Assembly (NCBI GenBank): GCA_964549735.1
Contig: CAZJWO010000034.1
Span: 1-32,128, forward strand
Length of the DNA: 32,128 bases
Direction of reading: 5' to 3'
From: Glo-17 sp964549735
GTDB taxonomy: Bacteria; Krumholzibacteriota; Krumholzibacteriia; LZORAL124-64-63
The position numbers and the translations under genes were made by a program. The notes beneath the pieces are model-generated. The model saw nothing but the letters and a program-made list of their open reading frames with translations. It ran no database searches and had not been told where the DNA came from. The stretch's first letter is position 1; every line of letters starts with the position of its first letter. Of the stretch, positions 15,458 to 25,831 are shown piece after piece.

Positions 15458-16183
15458 CTACTCGCTGGTCAAGCGGCTGCTGCGCGCCACGACGTACCGG
15501 CCGCAGCCCTGGCAGACGACCAGCGCCGTCTCGCGGTCCGCGTCGACGGCCTCCTGCGGCGGCAGGCTCTGACCGCAGCCGGCGCAGGCGCCGTGCCGCA
15601 GATCGGCCACGGGATCGGCGTGGCGGCGCGCGACCTGCGCGAGCCGGCTCGCGATCTGACGGGGCAGCCTGCGCGTCAGATGTTCCAGTTCGCGCGCGAT
15701 CTCCGGCACCGCCTCGTCGGCGCGACGGCCGCGCAGCAGCACGTCATCGCGCTCGTGGGCCAGCCTCTGCCGGGCCGCGTCCGCGACGGCCTGTTCGCGC
15801 GCCACGTTCTGCGCCGTCTCCTGATTCCGCTGCCAGAGGTCGAGCAGTTGGCGCTCCAGCTCCTGCCGCGTGTCCTGCAAGGCCGCGATCTCGGCCGTCA
15901 GCGCCAGCGCCGTGCCGGCGTCCGCCGCCCGGCGCGAGCGTCGATCCGCCAGCTTGGCCTCCAGCTGCTGCAGCGCATCCTCCAGGCGACGCGCCTCGCT
16001 GCGCAGGTGCCGGTCGTCGCGGCGGACCGCGGCGAGGTCGTCGTCGTACTCCGCGGCCAACAGGTCGAGGTCCGGCGCGCGGCGCTGCCGTCGATCCTGA
16101 TCCCGGCGAGCGGTCGCCAGCTGCCGGTAGAGCTCGGCGGCGTCGCGCAAGAGGGCAAGCGTCACGATCGGGTGCGGCTCCAA
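15458..16183 (-). CDS. Coiled-coil protein with C-terminal C4 zinc ribbon (zf-RING_7 / DUF164 type)
   Basis: Resembles the conserved bacterial family of long coiled-coil proteins ending in a C4 zinc ribbon. About residues 15-190 are heptad-rich, Arg/Glu/Ala/Leu coiled coil. The zinc ribbon is CAGC (Cys200, Cys203) and CQGC (Cys224, Cys227), spaced 20 residues apart. Length is 241 residues, normal for the family. The start is a TTG at 16181-16183, six bases after AAGGAG. A nucleic-acid or protein-scaffolding role has been suggested for relatives, but the function is not established. It lies between a tRNA pair with terminator and the RNase HI-like gene, close to rnpB, which is suggestive of an RNA-related role only by context. 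Confidence 0.85.
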   Translation of the reverse strand: MEPHPIVTLALLRDAAELYRQLATARRDQDRRQRRAPDLDLLAAEYDDDLAAVRRDDRHLRSEARRLEDALQQLEAKLADRRSRRAADAGTALALTAEIAALQDTRQELERQLLDLWQRNQETAQNVAREQAVADAARQRLAHERDDVLLRGRRADEAVPEIARELEHLTRRLPRQIASRLAQVARRHADPVADLRHGACAGCGQSLPPQEAVDADRETALVVCQGCGRYVVARSSRLTSE

Positions 16184-16242
16184 TGTGCACTCCTTGCGGC
16201 GCCGGCGCCGTGCCGGGATGCGCCGGCCGCACCTCCGCCCCC

Positions 16243-16269
16243 ACGAAGCAAAGGGTGCTGCCGCACCCT
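16243..16269 (-). terminator. Intrinsic terminator after the tRNA pair
   Basis: Stem AGGGTGC-GGCA-GCACCCT (seven pairs, four-base loop) followed by TTGCTTCGT in the minus direction. It lies about 55 bases after the tRNA-Val 3' end and about 60 bases before the zinc-ribbon gene start. The rest of 16184-16323 holds GC-rich inverted repeats and no gene that I can see. Confidence 0.7.
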
Positions 16270-16323
16270 CGACATCGACGGTCCCCGACCGGCTCCGTTG
16301 CCGCCGCGGATCGCGACGGATCG

Positions 16324-16400
16324 TGGTGGGCGATACTGGACTCGAACCAGTGACCTCTCGCGTGTGAGGCGAGCGCTCTAGCCAGCTGAGCTAATCGCCC
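16324..16400 (-). tRNA. tRNA-Val (anticodon CAC)
   Basis: A 77-base cloverleaf: acceptor GGGCGAT paired with ATCGCCC, D arm GCTCAGCTGGCTAGAGC, anticodon stem CTCGC/GCGAG around loop CTCACAC, variable AGGTC, T arm ACTGG-TTCGAGT-CCAGT, discriminator A, and encoded CCA. The anticodon CAC reads GUG valine codons. It follows the CAT tRNA by 36 bases and is presumably cotranscribed with it. Confidence 0.96.
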
Positions 16401-16436
16401 AAGCAACGGGCCGCGGACAAGTTCGCCGGCGAACCC

Positions 16437-16512
16437 TGGTGGGCCCACCAGGACTTGAACCTGGGACCAGCCGGTTATGAGCCGGCCGCTCTGACCACTG
16501 AGCTATGGGCCC
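16437..16512 (-). tRNA. tRNA with CAT anticodon, probably tRNA-Ile2 (lysidine-modified)
   Basis: A 76-base cloverleaf: acceptor GGGCCCA/TGGGCCC, D arm GCTCAGTGGTCAGAGC, anticodon stem GCCGG/CCGGC around loop CTCATAA, T arm CCAGG-TTCAAGT-CCTGG, encoded CCA. The acceptor is fully paired, so it is not the initiator. C4-G69 and C5-G68 pairs with A37 and A38 are features recognised by TilS in tRNA-Ile2, and the short D loop resembles E. coli ileX. Elongator tRNA-Met remains possible. Confidence 0.9.
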
Positions 16513-16528
16513 CATTTCCGGGAGCCGA

Positions 16529-16557
16529 AAGATAGCCCCGTCGCGCCCCGCGGTCAA
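16529..16557 (-). promoter_or_regulatory. Sigma-70-type promoter of the tRNA pair
   Basis: TTGACC at 16552-16557, a 17-base spacer, and TATCTT at 16529-16534. The predicted start is about 10 bases before the 5' end of the CAT tRNA. The -35 begins one base after the hairpin that follows rpoD, so termination and re-initiation are packed into less than 80 bases. Confidence 0.75.
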
Positions 16558-16558
16558 C

Positions 16559-16588
16559 CCGCCGCACCGCCCGGGGGCGGCGCGGCGG
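16559..16588 (-). terminator. Very stable hairpin directly after rpoD
   Basis: A 13-pair stem (CCGCCGCGCCGCC against GGCGGTGCGGCGG, one T-G wobble) with a four-base loop, beginning four bases after the rpoD stop. Only GGGTTG follows, so the T-run is poor, but position and stability suggest it ends the dnaG-rpoD transcript or protects its 3' end. Confidence 0.6.
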
Positions 16589-16591
16589 CGC

Positions 16592-18316
<1,725 letters not shown>

Positions 18317-18378
18317 CGTTGCGCTGCTCCTGCGTCATGGCGGCAGCCGGCTGCGCCGCAGCCCGGCCGGCGCGCGTC

Positions 18379-20112
18379 TCAGCCGTGGCGGGCGTGGCGG
18401 AAGGCGCGCAGGCGCTGCAACGACTCGCGCACCGCCCTTTCCGTCTCGCCCCGCGGCGGGATGTCTCGTGCGAGCAGATCGGTGACGTACGCCCGATAGG
18501 CGGCCGCTTTGGCGTGCCAACGCTGGGTGACGAAGACGCGCGGCGCAGCCTCCCCGGCCAGCTCGGTCCACGCGGCGAGTTCCTCGACCAATTCGGCGGC
18601 GACCGGCGTCGACCACGCGAGATCGGCGCCGAGTTCGCGCAGGAGGCGGGCCGCGGCGCCCGAATCGTCGTGCAGCACGTGCGCCAGCAGCACGGCCTCG
18701 ACGTGGCCGCGGTTCAAACCCGTCAGCGTGCGGAAGGCCGGCCGCGACGGCGGCGACGCGGCGGCGTCGGCCGCGTCGGCCGCGGGAGCCGGTGCCGCGG
18801 CCGCTGGACTCGCGTCCGCGCGGCGCGCGCCGGACTGCTGTTCGCGCAGCGTCGCGCGCAGCAGGTCGACCTCCAGGCCGAAAAGCTCGGCGGCCTCGCG
18901 CAGCATGTATTCGCGGCGGATGGCGTCGGGAACCTCGGCGATCGTCGACAGCACCTGGTGCACTCCCTTTTCCAGCGCCAGGCGATCGTCCCCGGCCTGG
19001 GTCACCGCGCCGCGGACGAACGCCAGGTAGCTGACCGCGCCTGCGAGCTGGGCTTGCAGGGCCTCGTTCCCCTGCTGCATGACCAGATCGGCGGGGTCGA
19101 CGCCTTGCGGCAAGGCCGCGACCCGCGCCTCTTCCAGTCCCGCCGCCAGGCAGACATGGCTGGCCCGCACGGCCGCCTTGCGACCGGCGCGATCCCCGTC
19201 GAAGAGGAGGATCACCTGCCGGCAGCTGCGTCGCAGCAGGCGCGCCTGCTCCAAGCTGAGCGCGGTGCCGCACGTAGCGACCGCGTTGGCCACGCCGGCT
19301 TGGGCCAGGGCGATGAGGTCCAGATATCCCTCCACGAGCACGGCGGTCCGCGCGCGGGCGATCACCATGCGAGCCGTATCGAAGCCGTAGAGCAACCGGG
19401 CTTTGCTGAACTGCGGGTTGTCGGCGGAATTGAGGTACTTGGGTTCCCCCGGGATGATGAGCCGGCCGCCGAATCCGGCCACCTGACGGGCGATGTTACG
19501 GATCGGAAACATAATCCGATCCCGGAAAAAGGCAAACGCGCCGCGCCCTTCGTACCGTCGCAGCAAGCCGGCCGCCAGCGCGAGATCTTCGCCGACACCG
19601 CGCCGCGCCAGCTGGGCCGGCAGCCAGTCGCCGCCGGGGGCCCAGCCGACGTCGAAGCGATCGAGGACCTCGAGCCGGAATCCGCGCGCCGTCAGATAGT
19701 CGCGCGCCGGCGCGCCGAGGCGGACGTCCTGCCAGGCGTTGCGGAAGAGTTCGCAGGCGGTCTCCGTGGCGCGGAAGTAGGCGCGTTTCTCGCCCTCGTC
19801 TTCGCCCGGTTGCAGGTATCTGGCCAGGTCGAGATCGAGAGCGCGCGCGAGCGTCTCCATGGCCTCGGGAAAGGTGAGGTTCTCCAGCGCCATCAGGAAG
19901 CTGATCGCGTCGCCGCCCTCGCCGCAGCCGAAGCACTTGTAGCTCTGCCGCGCGGGATGGACGTGGAAGCTGGGCGTCTTCTCCCGGTGGAACGGGCACA
20001 GGCCTTTCCAACCGGCGCCGCTGGGCTGCAGCCGGACATAGCGCCCGACCAGCTCGACGATGTCGGTCTCATCCTTGACCCTGGTGATGATCTCTGGAGG
20101 TAGGACGGCCAC
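18379..20112 (-). CDS. dnaG: DNA primase
   Basis: Synthesises RNA primers at the replication fork. The CHC2 zinc domain is intact: Cys39, His42, Cys60, Cys63 (CPFHREKTPSF and YKCFGCGEGGD). The catalytic core has the Toprim motifs VLVEGYLDLIAL and LFDGDRAGRKAA. A low-complexity Ala-rich linker (about 425-450) precedes the C-terminal helicase-interaction domain. With the GTG start at 20110-20112 the protein has 577 residues and begins MAVLPPEIITRVKDETDIVE, the usual beginning; AAAGGG lies six bases upstream. An in-frame GTG at 20151 would sit at the predicted transcription start and is unlikely. It is transcribed toward rpoD. Confidence 0.96.
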   Translation of the reverse strand: MAVLPPEIITRVKDETDIVELVGRYVRLQPSGAGWKGLCPFHREKTPSFHVHPARQSYKCFGCGEGGDAISFLMALENLTFPEAMETLARALDLDLARYLQPGEDEGEKRAYFRATETACELFRNAWQDVRLGAPARDYLTARGFRLEVLDRFDVGWAPGGDWLPAQLARRGVGEDLALAAGLLRRYEGRGAFAFFRDRIMFPIRNIARQVAGFGGRLIIPGEPKYLNSADNPQFSKARLLYGFDTARMVIARARTAVLVEGYLDLIALAQAGVANAVATCGTALSLEQARLLRRSCRQVILLFDGDRAGRKAAVRASHVCLAAGLEEARVAALPQGVDPADLVMQQGNEALQAQLAGAVSYLAFVRGAVTQAGDDRLALEKGVHQVLSTIAEVPDAIRREYMLREAAELFGLEVDLLRATLREQQSGARRADASPAAAAPAPAADAADAAASPPSRPAFRTLTGLNRGHVEAVLLAHVLHDDSGAAARLLRELGADLAWSTPVAAELVEELAAWTELAGEAAPRVFVTQRWHAKAAAYRAYVTDLLARDIPPRGETERAVRESLQRLRAFRHARHG

Positions 20113-20153
20113 CTGGAACCCTTTGCCGGCTGACAGGCCCTCAGGACCCACCT

Positions 20154-20182
20154 ACGAAACGCCGGTGTCCGACATCTGTCAA
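20154..20182 (-). promoter_or_regulatory. Candidate promoter for dnaG-rpoD
   Basis: TTGACA at 20177-20182 (perfect -35), a 17-base spacer, and a weak -10 TTTCGT at 20154-20159 (three of six). The location, about 40 bases before the dnaG GTG, is right for an operon promoter. The -10 assignment is the weak point. Confidence 0.45.
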
Positions 20183-20221
20183 GACGACCGCCGCCGCCCG
20201 CGGCGACCGGCCGCCGCACGG

Positions 20222-20241
20222 CGCCGCGCGACGGCGCGGCG
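20222..20241 (-). terminator. GC-rich hairpin after mutS2
   Basis: A perfect eight-base stem (CGCCGCGC and GCGCGGCG) with a four-base loop, 14 bases after the mutS2 stop. No T-run follows. Its place between mutS2 and the dnaG promoter suggests a transcript end. Confidence 0.5.
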
Positions 20242-20255
20242 ACCGCAGCGACGAC

Positions 20256-22685
20256 TCAGCGCAGGTGGATGACCGTGGCTCCGAAGTTGGTCTGCCGTTC
20301 GCCGCCCGGGTGGCACGCGGCGACCCGCGGATCGGCCGCCAGCCTGGCGAGCAATTGTTCGCGGAGCTTGCCGGGCCCCATGCCGTGCACGACCGTCAGG
20401 TGGGCGAGTCCGACCGGCACCGCGCGGTCCAGCAGCTTGTCGAGCCGGTTCCAGGCCTCCTCGAAGCGCAGGCCGCGCAGGTCCAGCTCCGGCGGGATGC
20501 CCGGATCGTCGTGCGCCCAGGTCCAGGCGACGGCGCCGCCGGGGCCAGCGGGGTCGCCGTGGCGGGCAGGCGGTGAAGCGGCGGACGGCGCGGCGTTCTG
20601 CTCCAGCGGCACGACGGACGCGCGATCGACGGTCACGCGCAAACCTTCGGCGAGCACGCCCACCTTGTCGCCGCGCAGCTCGACGACCTGGCCCCGCAGG
20701 CCGAGGTGCGGCACGTCCACGCGGTCGCCGCAGGCCAGCTGGGGCGGCGCCGGACGCGGCGGCGCCGCCGGCAGCCGCTGCGCCACCTCGTGGAACTGCC
20801 GGCGCGCCGCGTGCGCCGCCGCTTGATCGGCGCCGGCCCGCCGCACTTCACGGACGGCCGCCGTGAGCTGGCGCCGCGCCTCGCGCAGCAGATCCTCGCC
20901 GCGGCGCCGCACCGCGGCCTGCTCGTCCTGGACGCGCTGCGCCAGCTCCGCTGCGCGCTCCGCCAGCTCCGCCTCGCGGCGATCGAGCTCCTGCAGCTGC
21001 CGCTGCCACCGCTGCTGCTGCGCGGCCAGTTCGCGGGCGCGCTGCGCCAGCTCGCGCAGCAGCTGCTCGAGCTGATAGCGTTCCTCGCCGACCAGCGCGC
21101 GCGCCTGCGCCAGCAGCGCGGGATCCAGCCCCACGCGCGCCGCGATGTCGAAGGCGTGGCTGGCGCCCGGCGCGCCGATGCGCAACGTGAACCGGGGAGC
21201 GAGCGACACCTCGTCATAGTCCATCGCCGCGTTGATCATCGCGGGATGTTCGGCGACGGCGGCCTTCAGCAGTCCGTAGTGCGTCGAAGCGACGACCAGC
21301 GCGCCGCGCGCCGCGAGATGGTCGAGCACCGTCAAGGCCAGCGCCGTTCCTTCTTGCGGATCGGTGCCGCCGCCGATCTCGTCGCACAGCAGCAGGCTGC
21401 GGTCGTCCGCCTCGGTCAGGAAACGTTGCAGCTGGGTCAGATGCGCCGAGAAGCTCGAGAGCGACGCCTCGATCGACTGCTCGTCGCCGAGGTCGACGAA
21501 CAGCCGCGCCACCAGAGGCAGGCAGGTGTCCTCGCGCGCGGGCACGTCCCACCCGCACTGCGCCAGCAGGCTGAGCACGCCGACCGTCTTGAGCGCGACG
21601 GACTTGCCGCCGGCGTTGGGACCCGAGATGACCAGCACGCGCGCCGCGTCCGGCAGCTCCAGATCCAGCGGCACGACCTCGCCGCCCGCCAGCGCTTCCT
21701 CCAGGAGCGGGTGCCGGCCCTGGCAGAGGCGCAGGACGCCGCCCGGCTGCAGGCGCGGGCGCCGGGCCCGCCGCGACGCGCTCCAGAGCGCCGCCGCGCG
21801 CACGCGATCGACCTGCAGGTGCAGCTCCGCGGCCGCCAGCAGGTCCGGCGCGGCGCGGTCGACACGCTGGTTCAGTTCGGCCAGCAGCCGCGTCTCCTCG
21901 GCGCCCATCTCCAGGCGGCGTTCGGCGAGGTCGTTCGCCAGCTGCACCGTCGCGGCGGGCTCGACGTAGACGGTCTGCCCCGTCTGGCTGCGGTCATGCA
22001 CGATGCCCGGCACGCGGCGCCGATCGGCCGCGTTCAACGGCAGGCAGTACCGATCGCCACGCACGGTGATCTCGGCGGCAGCCGTCCAGCCGCGCTGGGC
22101 GGCCGCGGCCATGGCGCGCTGGATCGACTGGCGGACCTGCTGCTCCTGATCGCGCACGGCCCGCCGCAAACGCCACAGCGCTGGGCTGGCCGCGTCCACC
22201 AGGAGGCCGTCGCGATCGAGGCACCGTCGCAACTCGGCGGCCAGGTCGGCGAAGGCGGGGGCCTGCGCCGCCGCTTCGCCCCAGGCGGCGAGCTGCGCGC
22301 GGTGCTGCAGCAACCAGCCGCGCAGGCTGTCGAGATCCTCCGCCAGGCGCGCGACGGCCACCAGGTCGGCGCCCGTGAGGCGGCGGGGCGCCGGCTGCGC
22401 AAGGCAGTCCGCCACGTCGGAGATGTCCGCCAGCGGCGGCTGCTTGCCGGCCCGCTGCAGCGTTTGCAGCTCGTCGGCCAACTGGTGCAGTAGGGCCAGG
22501 AGATCGCGGTCGGCGTAGGGCAGCTGCCGGCGCACCGCCGCCGCGGCAAGCCGATTGCGGCAGTGGCGCGCGACCTGGGTGGTGACGTCGCTCCAGCCGA
22601 GCAACGCGCGGTCGCGCGCGGTGGCGACCGGCCGCCGGGCAGCCAGCTCGTCCGCGTCGCGCAGGCGTGCCAGCAACGCGATCAC
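20256..22685 (-). CDS. mutS2: MutS2 ATPase with C-terminal Smr endonuclease domain
   Basis: MutS-like ATPase of the MutS2 branch, linked in other bacteria to suppression of recombination and, more recently, to rescue of collided ribosomes. With a GTG start at 22683-22685 it has 809 residues. Order: clamp and lever helices (about 30-300), Walker A GPNAGGKS at 355-362, Walker B and signature DEIGGGTDPQEG at 435-446, the ASTHYGLLK motif, a long coiled coil (about 510-610), a KOW-like strand region (about 635-690), and an Smr domain over the last 80 residues with LDLRG and HGMGPGKLR (HG-x-GTG is more usual). The mismatch-recognition domain of MutS is absent, as expected. The start overlaps the cvpA stop (GTGA). 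About 30 N-terminal residues precede the usual family start. Confidence 0.95.
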   Translation of the reverse strand: MIALLARLRDADELAARRPVATARDRALLGWSDVTTQVARHCRNRLAAAAVRRQLPYADRDLLALLHQLADELQTLQRAGKQPPLADISDVADCLAQPAPRRLTGADLVAVARLAEDLDSLRGWLLQHRAQLAAWGEAAAQAPAFADLAAELRRCLDRDGLLVDAASPALWRLRRAVRDQEQQVRQSIQRAMAAAAQRGWTAAAEITVRGDRYCLPLNAADRRRVPGIVHDRSQTGQTVYVEPAATVQLANDLAERRLEMGAEETRLLAELNQRVDRAAPDLLAAAELHLQVDRVRAAALWSASRRARRPRLQPGGVLRLCQGRHPLLEEALAGGEVVPLDLELPDAARVLVISGPNAGGKSVALKTVGVLSLLAQCGWDVPAREDTCLPLVARLFVDLGDEQSIEASLSSFSAHLTQLQRFLTEADDRSLLLCDEIGGGTDPQEGTALALTVLDHLAARGALVVASTHYGLLKAAVAEHPAMINAAMDYDEVSLAPRFTLRIGAPGASHAFDIAARVGLDPALLAQARALVGEERYQLEQLLRELAQRARELAAQQQRWQRQLQELDRREAELAERAAELAQRVQDEQAAVRRRGEDLLREARRQLTAAVREVRRAGADQAAAHAARRQFHEVAQRLPAAPPRPAPPQLACGDRVDVPHLGLRGQVVELRGDKVGVLAEGLRVTVDRASVVPLEQNAAPSAASPPARHGDPAGPGGAVAWTWAHDDPGIPPELDLRGLRFEEAWNRLDKLLDRAVPVGLAHLTVVHGMGPGKLREQLLARLAADPRVAACHPGGERQTNFGATVIHLR

Positions 22686-23251
22686 GTCTCGCCGCCGGCT
22701 GCCTTCTCGCCCTCCTCGGCGATCTTGCCGCCGACCTCGACGACGCGCCGCCAGAGGTCGTCCATGCGGCCGCCGAAGAGTCGGCGGGCGCCCTGGTAGA
22801 GCGAAGGCGCCGCATGGTAGATGAGCTCGCCGACACGATGCTCGTGGTAGACGTCGCGGATCGCCGCGCCGCGCGGCGACTGGCTGACGGCGATCAGCCC
22901 GACGCTCATGAGCAGCGCTCCCAGCAGCACGCCGCAGACGGCCCCGCCGAGGCGGTCGATCCAGCCCAGCGGGGTCCAGTGCACGACCGCCGTCACCGCG
23001 CCGGCGATCAGGCGCACGGCGACCAGCGCGGCCACGAACACCAGCACGTAGGCTGCCAGCAGCGCGGTCGTCGCCGACATGGCCGTGTGTTCGCCCAGCC
23101 AGGGCGCCACCGCGGCGGCGAAACGGGCGGCCACCAGGATGGCCAGCACGACGCCGGCGAGCTCCAGCAGGCGCCGCAGCACGCCGGCGCGCCAGCCGAA
23201 GAACCCGCAGACCGCAAGCAGCGCGACCGTCACCCACACGACCACGTTCAT
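22682..23251 (-). CDS. cvpA: CvpA-family inner membrane protein
   Basis: Small integral membrane protein of the CvpA/colicin V production family; its biochemical role is not settled. The 189-residue product has about four hydrophobic segments (near 3-20, 28-52, 60-86 and 100-122). Between the third and fourth is the family block HWTPLGWIDRLGGAVCGVLLGALL. A charged cytoplasmic or periplasmic tail follows. The ATG overlaps the yqeY stop (ATGA) and its own stop overlaps the mutS2 start. Next to mutS2, cvpA is a familiar partner (for example in Bacillus), which supports the assignment. Confidence 0.9.
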   Translation of the reverse strand: MNVVVWVTVALLAVCGFFGWRAGVLRRLLELAGVVLAILVAARFAAAVAPWLGEHTAMSATTALLAAYVLVFVAALVAVRLIAGAVTAVVHWTPLGWIDRLGGAVCGVLLGALLMSVGLIAVSQSPRGAAIRDVYHEHRVGELIYHAAPSLYQGARRLFGGRMDDLWRRVVEVGGKIAEEGEKAAGGET

Positions 23252-23700
23252 CCTCCCAGCCGTGACTTGACCATCGCCGAGACGCGGCTGCCGTCGGCGC
23301 GCCCGGCGACCCGCGGCATGACCGCCTGCATGACCTTGCCTATGTCGCGCGGCCCGGTCGCGCCGGCTGCCGCGATGGCCTCGTCGACGAGGGTCGCCAG
23401 CGCGGCGTCATCGAGCGCGACCGGCAGATAGCCTTGGACGAGCGCCAGCTCGGCGCGCGCCGCCGCCGCCAGTTCGGCGCGGCCGGCCTGCTCGGCGCTG
23501 GCCAGCGAGTCGCGCACCTTCTTCGAGTAGCTCTGCAGCACCTTGATGACCGCCGCGTCGTCCAGCTCGCGCCGCTCGTCGACCTCGACCTGCTTGAGGG
23601 CGGCCTGCACCTGGCGCAGCACACCGAGGCGCTCCTTGTCGCGGGCCTTCATCGCGGCGACGACGTCCTGCTGCAGGCGGCTGGCGATCTCGCTGGGCAT
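23248..23700 (-). CDS. yqeY: GatB/YqeY domain protein
   Basis: Free-standing YqeY protein, related to the tRNA-binding tail domain of GatB amidotransferase; its exact role is not established. The 150-residue protein has the family pattern: an N-terminal helix DVVAAMKARDKERLGVLRQ, VLQSYSKKVRDS, the QGYLP motif (about 96-100), and the C-terminal IGKVMQAVMPRVAGRADGSRVSAMVKSRL. ATG 23700 has AGAGG eight bases upstream and sits about 50 bases after a good promoter. Frequent neighbours elsewhere are rpsU and dnaG; here it starts the cvpA-mutS2 chain just upstream of dnaG, and no rpsU is present. Confidence 0.94.
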   Translation of the reverse strand: MPSEIASRLQQDVVAAMKARDKERLGVLRQVQAALKQVEVDERRELDDAAVIKVLQSYSKKVRDSLASAEQAGRAELAAAARAELALVQGYLPVALDDAALATLVDEAIAAAGATGPRDIGKVMQAVMPRVAGRADGSRVSAMVKSRLGG

Positions 23701-23752
23701 GGCGGGTTCCTCTCTCCGGCGGCTTGAAGGATGGCGGCGGACAGCGCGGGCG

Positions 23753-23781
23753 AGGATACGGCGCGGCGCGCGGCGGGTCAA
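23753..23781 (-). promoter_or_regulatory. Sigma-70-type promoter for yqeY-cvpA-mutS2
   Basis: TTGACC at 23776-23781, a 17-base spacer, and TATCCT at 23753-23758. The predicted start is near 23746, about 45 bases before yqeY. The -35 overlaps the last two bases of a hairpin that may end the rsmE transcript. Confidence 0.75.
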
Positions 23782-23794
23782 GGCCGCCGGCCTT
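23780..23794 (-). terminator. Small hairpin after rsmE
   Basis: AAGGCC-GGC-GGCCTT, six pairs with a three-base loop, 14 bases after the rsmE stop. The following TT belongs to the stem and no longer T-run exists, so termination strength is doubtful. It abuts the yqeY promoter. Confidence 0.4.
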
Positions 23795-23808
23795 CCGCGG
23801 GCGATCCA

Positions 23809-24600
23809 TCAAGGATGATCCGTGCCGAGCCAGACGCCGCGCAGGAACTGCAACGCGGTCAGGCCCGCGGCAGCCGCCGTCTCGGTGCGCAGCACGTGCG
23901 GACCGAGGGCCAAGGGCCGCGCGCCGCGCGCCGCGAAGAGCGCCAGCTCGGCCGGCGACCAGCCGCCTTCCGGACCGATGAGCAACAGCAGCTCGCCCGG
24001 CGCTGGCGCACCGTCGCGCCGGCGGGCGCCAGCCTCGACGGCGGCCTGCAGCAGAGTGCGCGGCGCGGCCGGCGGCGAATCGAGCGGCGCCGAACCGAAC
24101 CAGACCTCGCCGGGCGCGGCCGCGAGCACCGCCTGCGGCGAGGCCGGCGGATGCAGGCCCGGCAGGTGGCAGCGACCGCTCTGTTTCAGGGCCGCGACGA
24201 GCAGGCCGTGCCAGCGGTCGAGCCTGCCGGCGCCGGGATCGACGACTCCGCGCTCGGTCAACAGCGGCGTGATCGTGTGCGCCCCCAGCTCGACGGCCTT
24301 TTCGAGCGCGTACTCGAAACGCCGGCCTTTGACCACGGCGCAGGCCAGGTGCAGCAGCGGCGCGGCGACTTCCGCGGCGGCGGTCTCGACCGCCGTGATC
24401 CGCACGACGCAGCGGTGGTGGTCGGGCGCCTCCAGCACGCCCTGCAGCGCGTGGCCGCGCCCGTCGGTCAGCGCGACGACGGCGCCCGGCGCGGTCCGCA
24501 GCACCGTGCGCACGTGCCTGCTCTCATCGAGGTCGAGCGTCACGCGATCGCCGGCGCGCAGCGGCGGGCCGGGCGAGGTCGCGACGAAGCACCTGTGCAT
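23809..24600 (-). CDS. rsmE: 16S rRNA (uracil-1498-N3)-methyltransferase
   Basis: SPOUT-fold methyltransferase that methylates U1498 of 16S rRNA in the decoding region of assembled 30S subunits. The 263-residue protein shows the N-terminal PUA-like part (HRCFVA, then LDESRHVRTVLR), the ALEKAVELGAHTITPLLTER block, LLIGPEGGWSPAEL of the SAM-binding knot, and the end motif LGPHVLRTETAAAAGL (LG-x-RILR-x-ETA in relatives). ATG 24600 has GGAAGG six bases upstream. It follows dnaJ by 81 bases. The dnaJ-rsmE adjacency (with prmA sometimes between) is common in bacteria. Confidence 0.95.
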   Translation of the reverse strand: MHRCFVATSPGPPLRAGDRVTLDLDESRHVRTVLRTAPGAVVALTDGRGHALQGVLEAPDHHRCVVRITAVETAAAEVAAPLLHLACAVVKGRRFEYALEKAVELGAHTITPLLTERGVVDPGAGRLDRWHGLLVAALKQSGRCHLPGLHPPASPQAVLAAAPGEVWFGSAPLDSPPAAPRTLLQAAVEAGARRRDGAPAPGELLLLIGPEGGWSPAELALFAARGARPLALGPHVLRTETAAAAGLTALQFLRGVWLGTDHP

Positions 24601-24633
24601 GTCGAGCCTTCCGGAGGGCGCCGCCCGGCGCGC

Positions 24634-24650
24634 GTCGCGCTCGCCGCGAC
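24634..24650 (-). other. Hairpin in the dnaJ-rsmE spacer
   Basis: Six-base arms GTCGCG and CGCGAC with a five-base loop in the 81-base spacer. No T-run follows, so read-through into rsmE is likely. Confidence 0.3.
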
Positions 24651-24681
24651 AGGGCGCCGGCGCAGCGGGCCAAGCCGCCGC

Positions 24682-25821
<1,140 letters not shown>

Positions 25822-25831
25822 CGCGCCTCGC

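Noticed and set aside
16437..16512. Initiator tRNA-fMet for the CAT-anticodon tRNA
   Set aside because: The first acceptor pair is a normal G-C pair and the anticodon stem lacks the three G-C pairs of initiators.
22682..23237. An N-terminal extension of MutS2 through the cvpA region
   Set aside because: The extension is the wrong phase of cvpA, which has clear membrane segments and overlaps mutS2 by the usual four bases.
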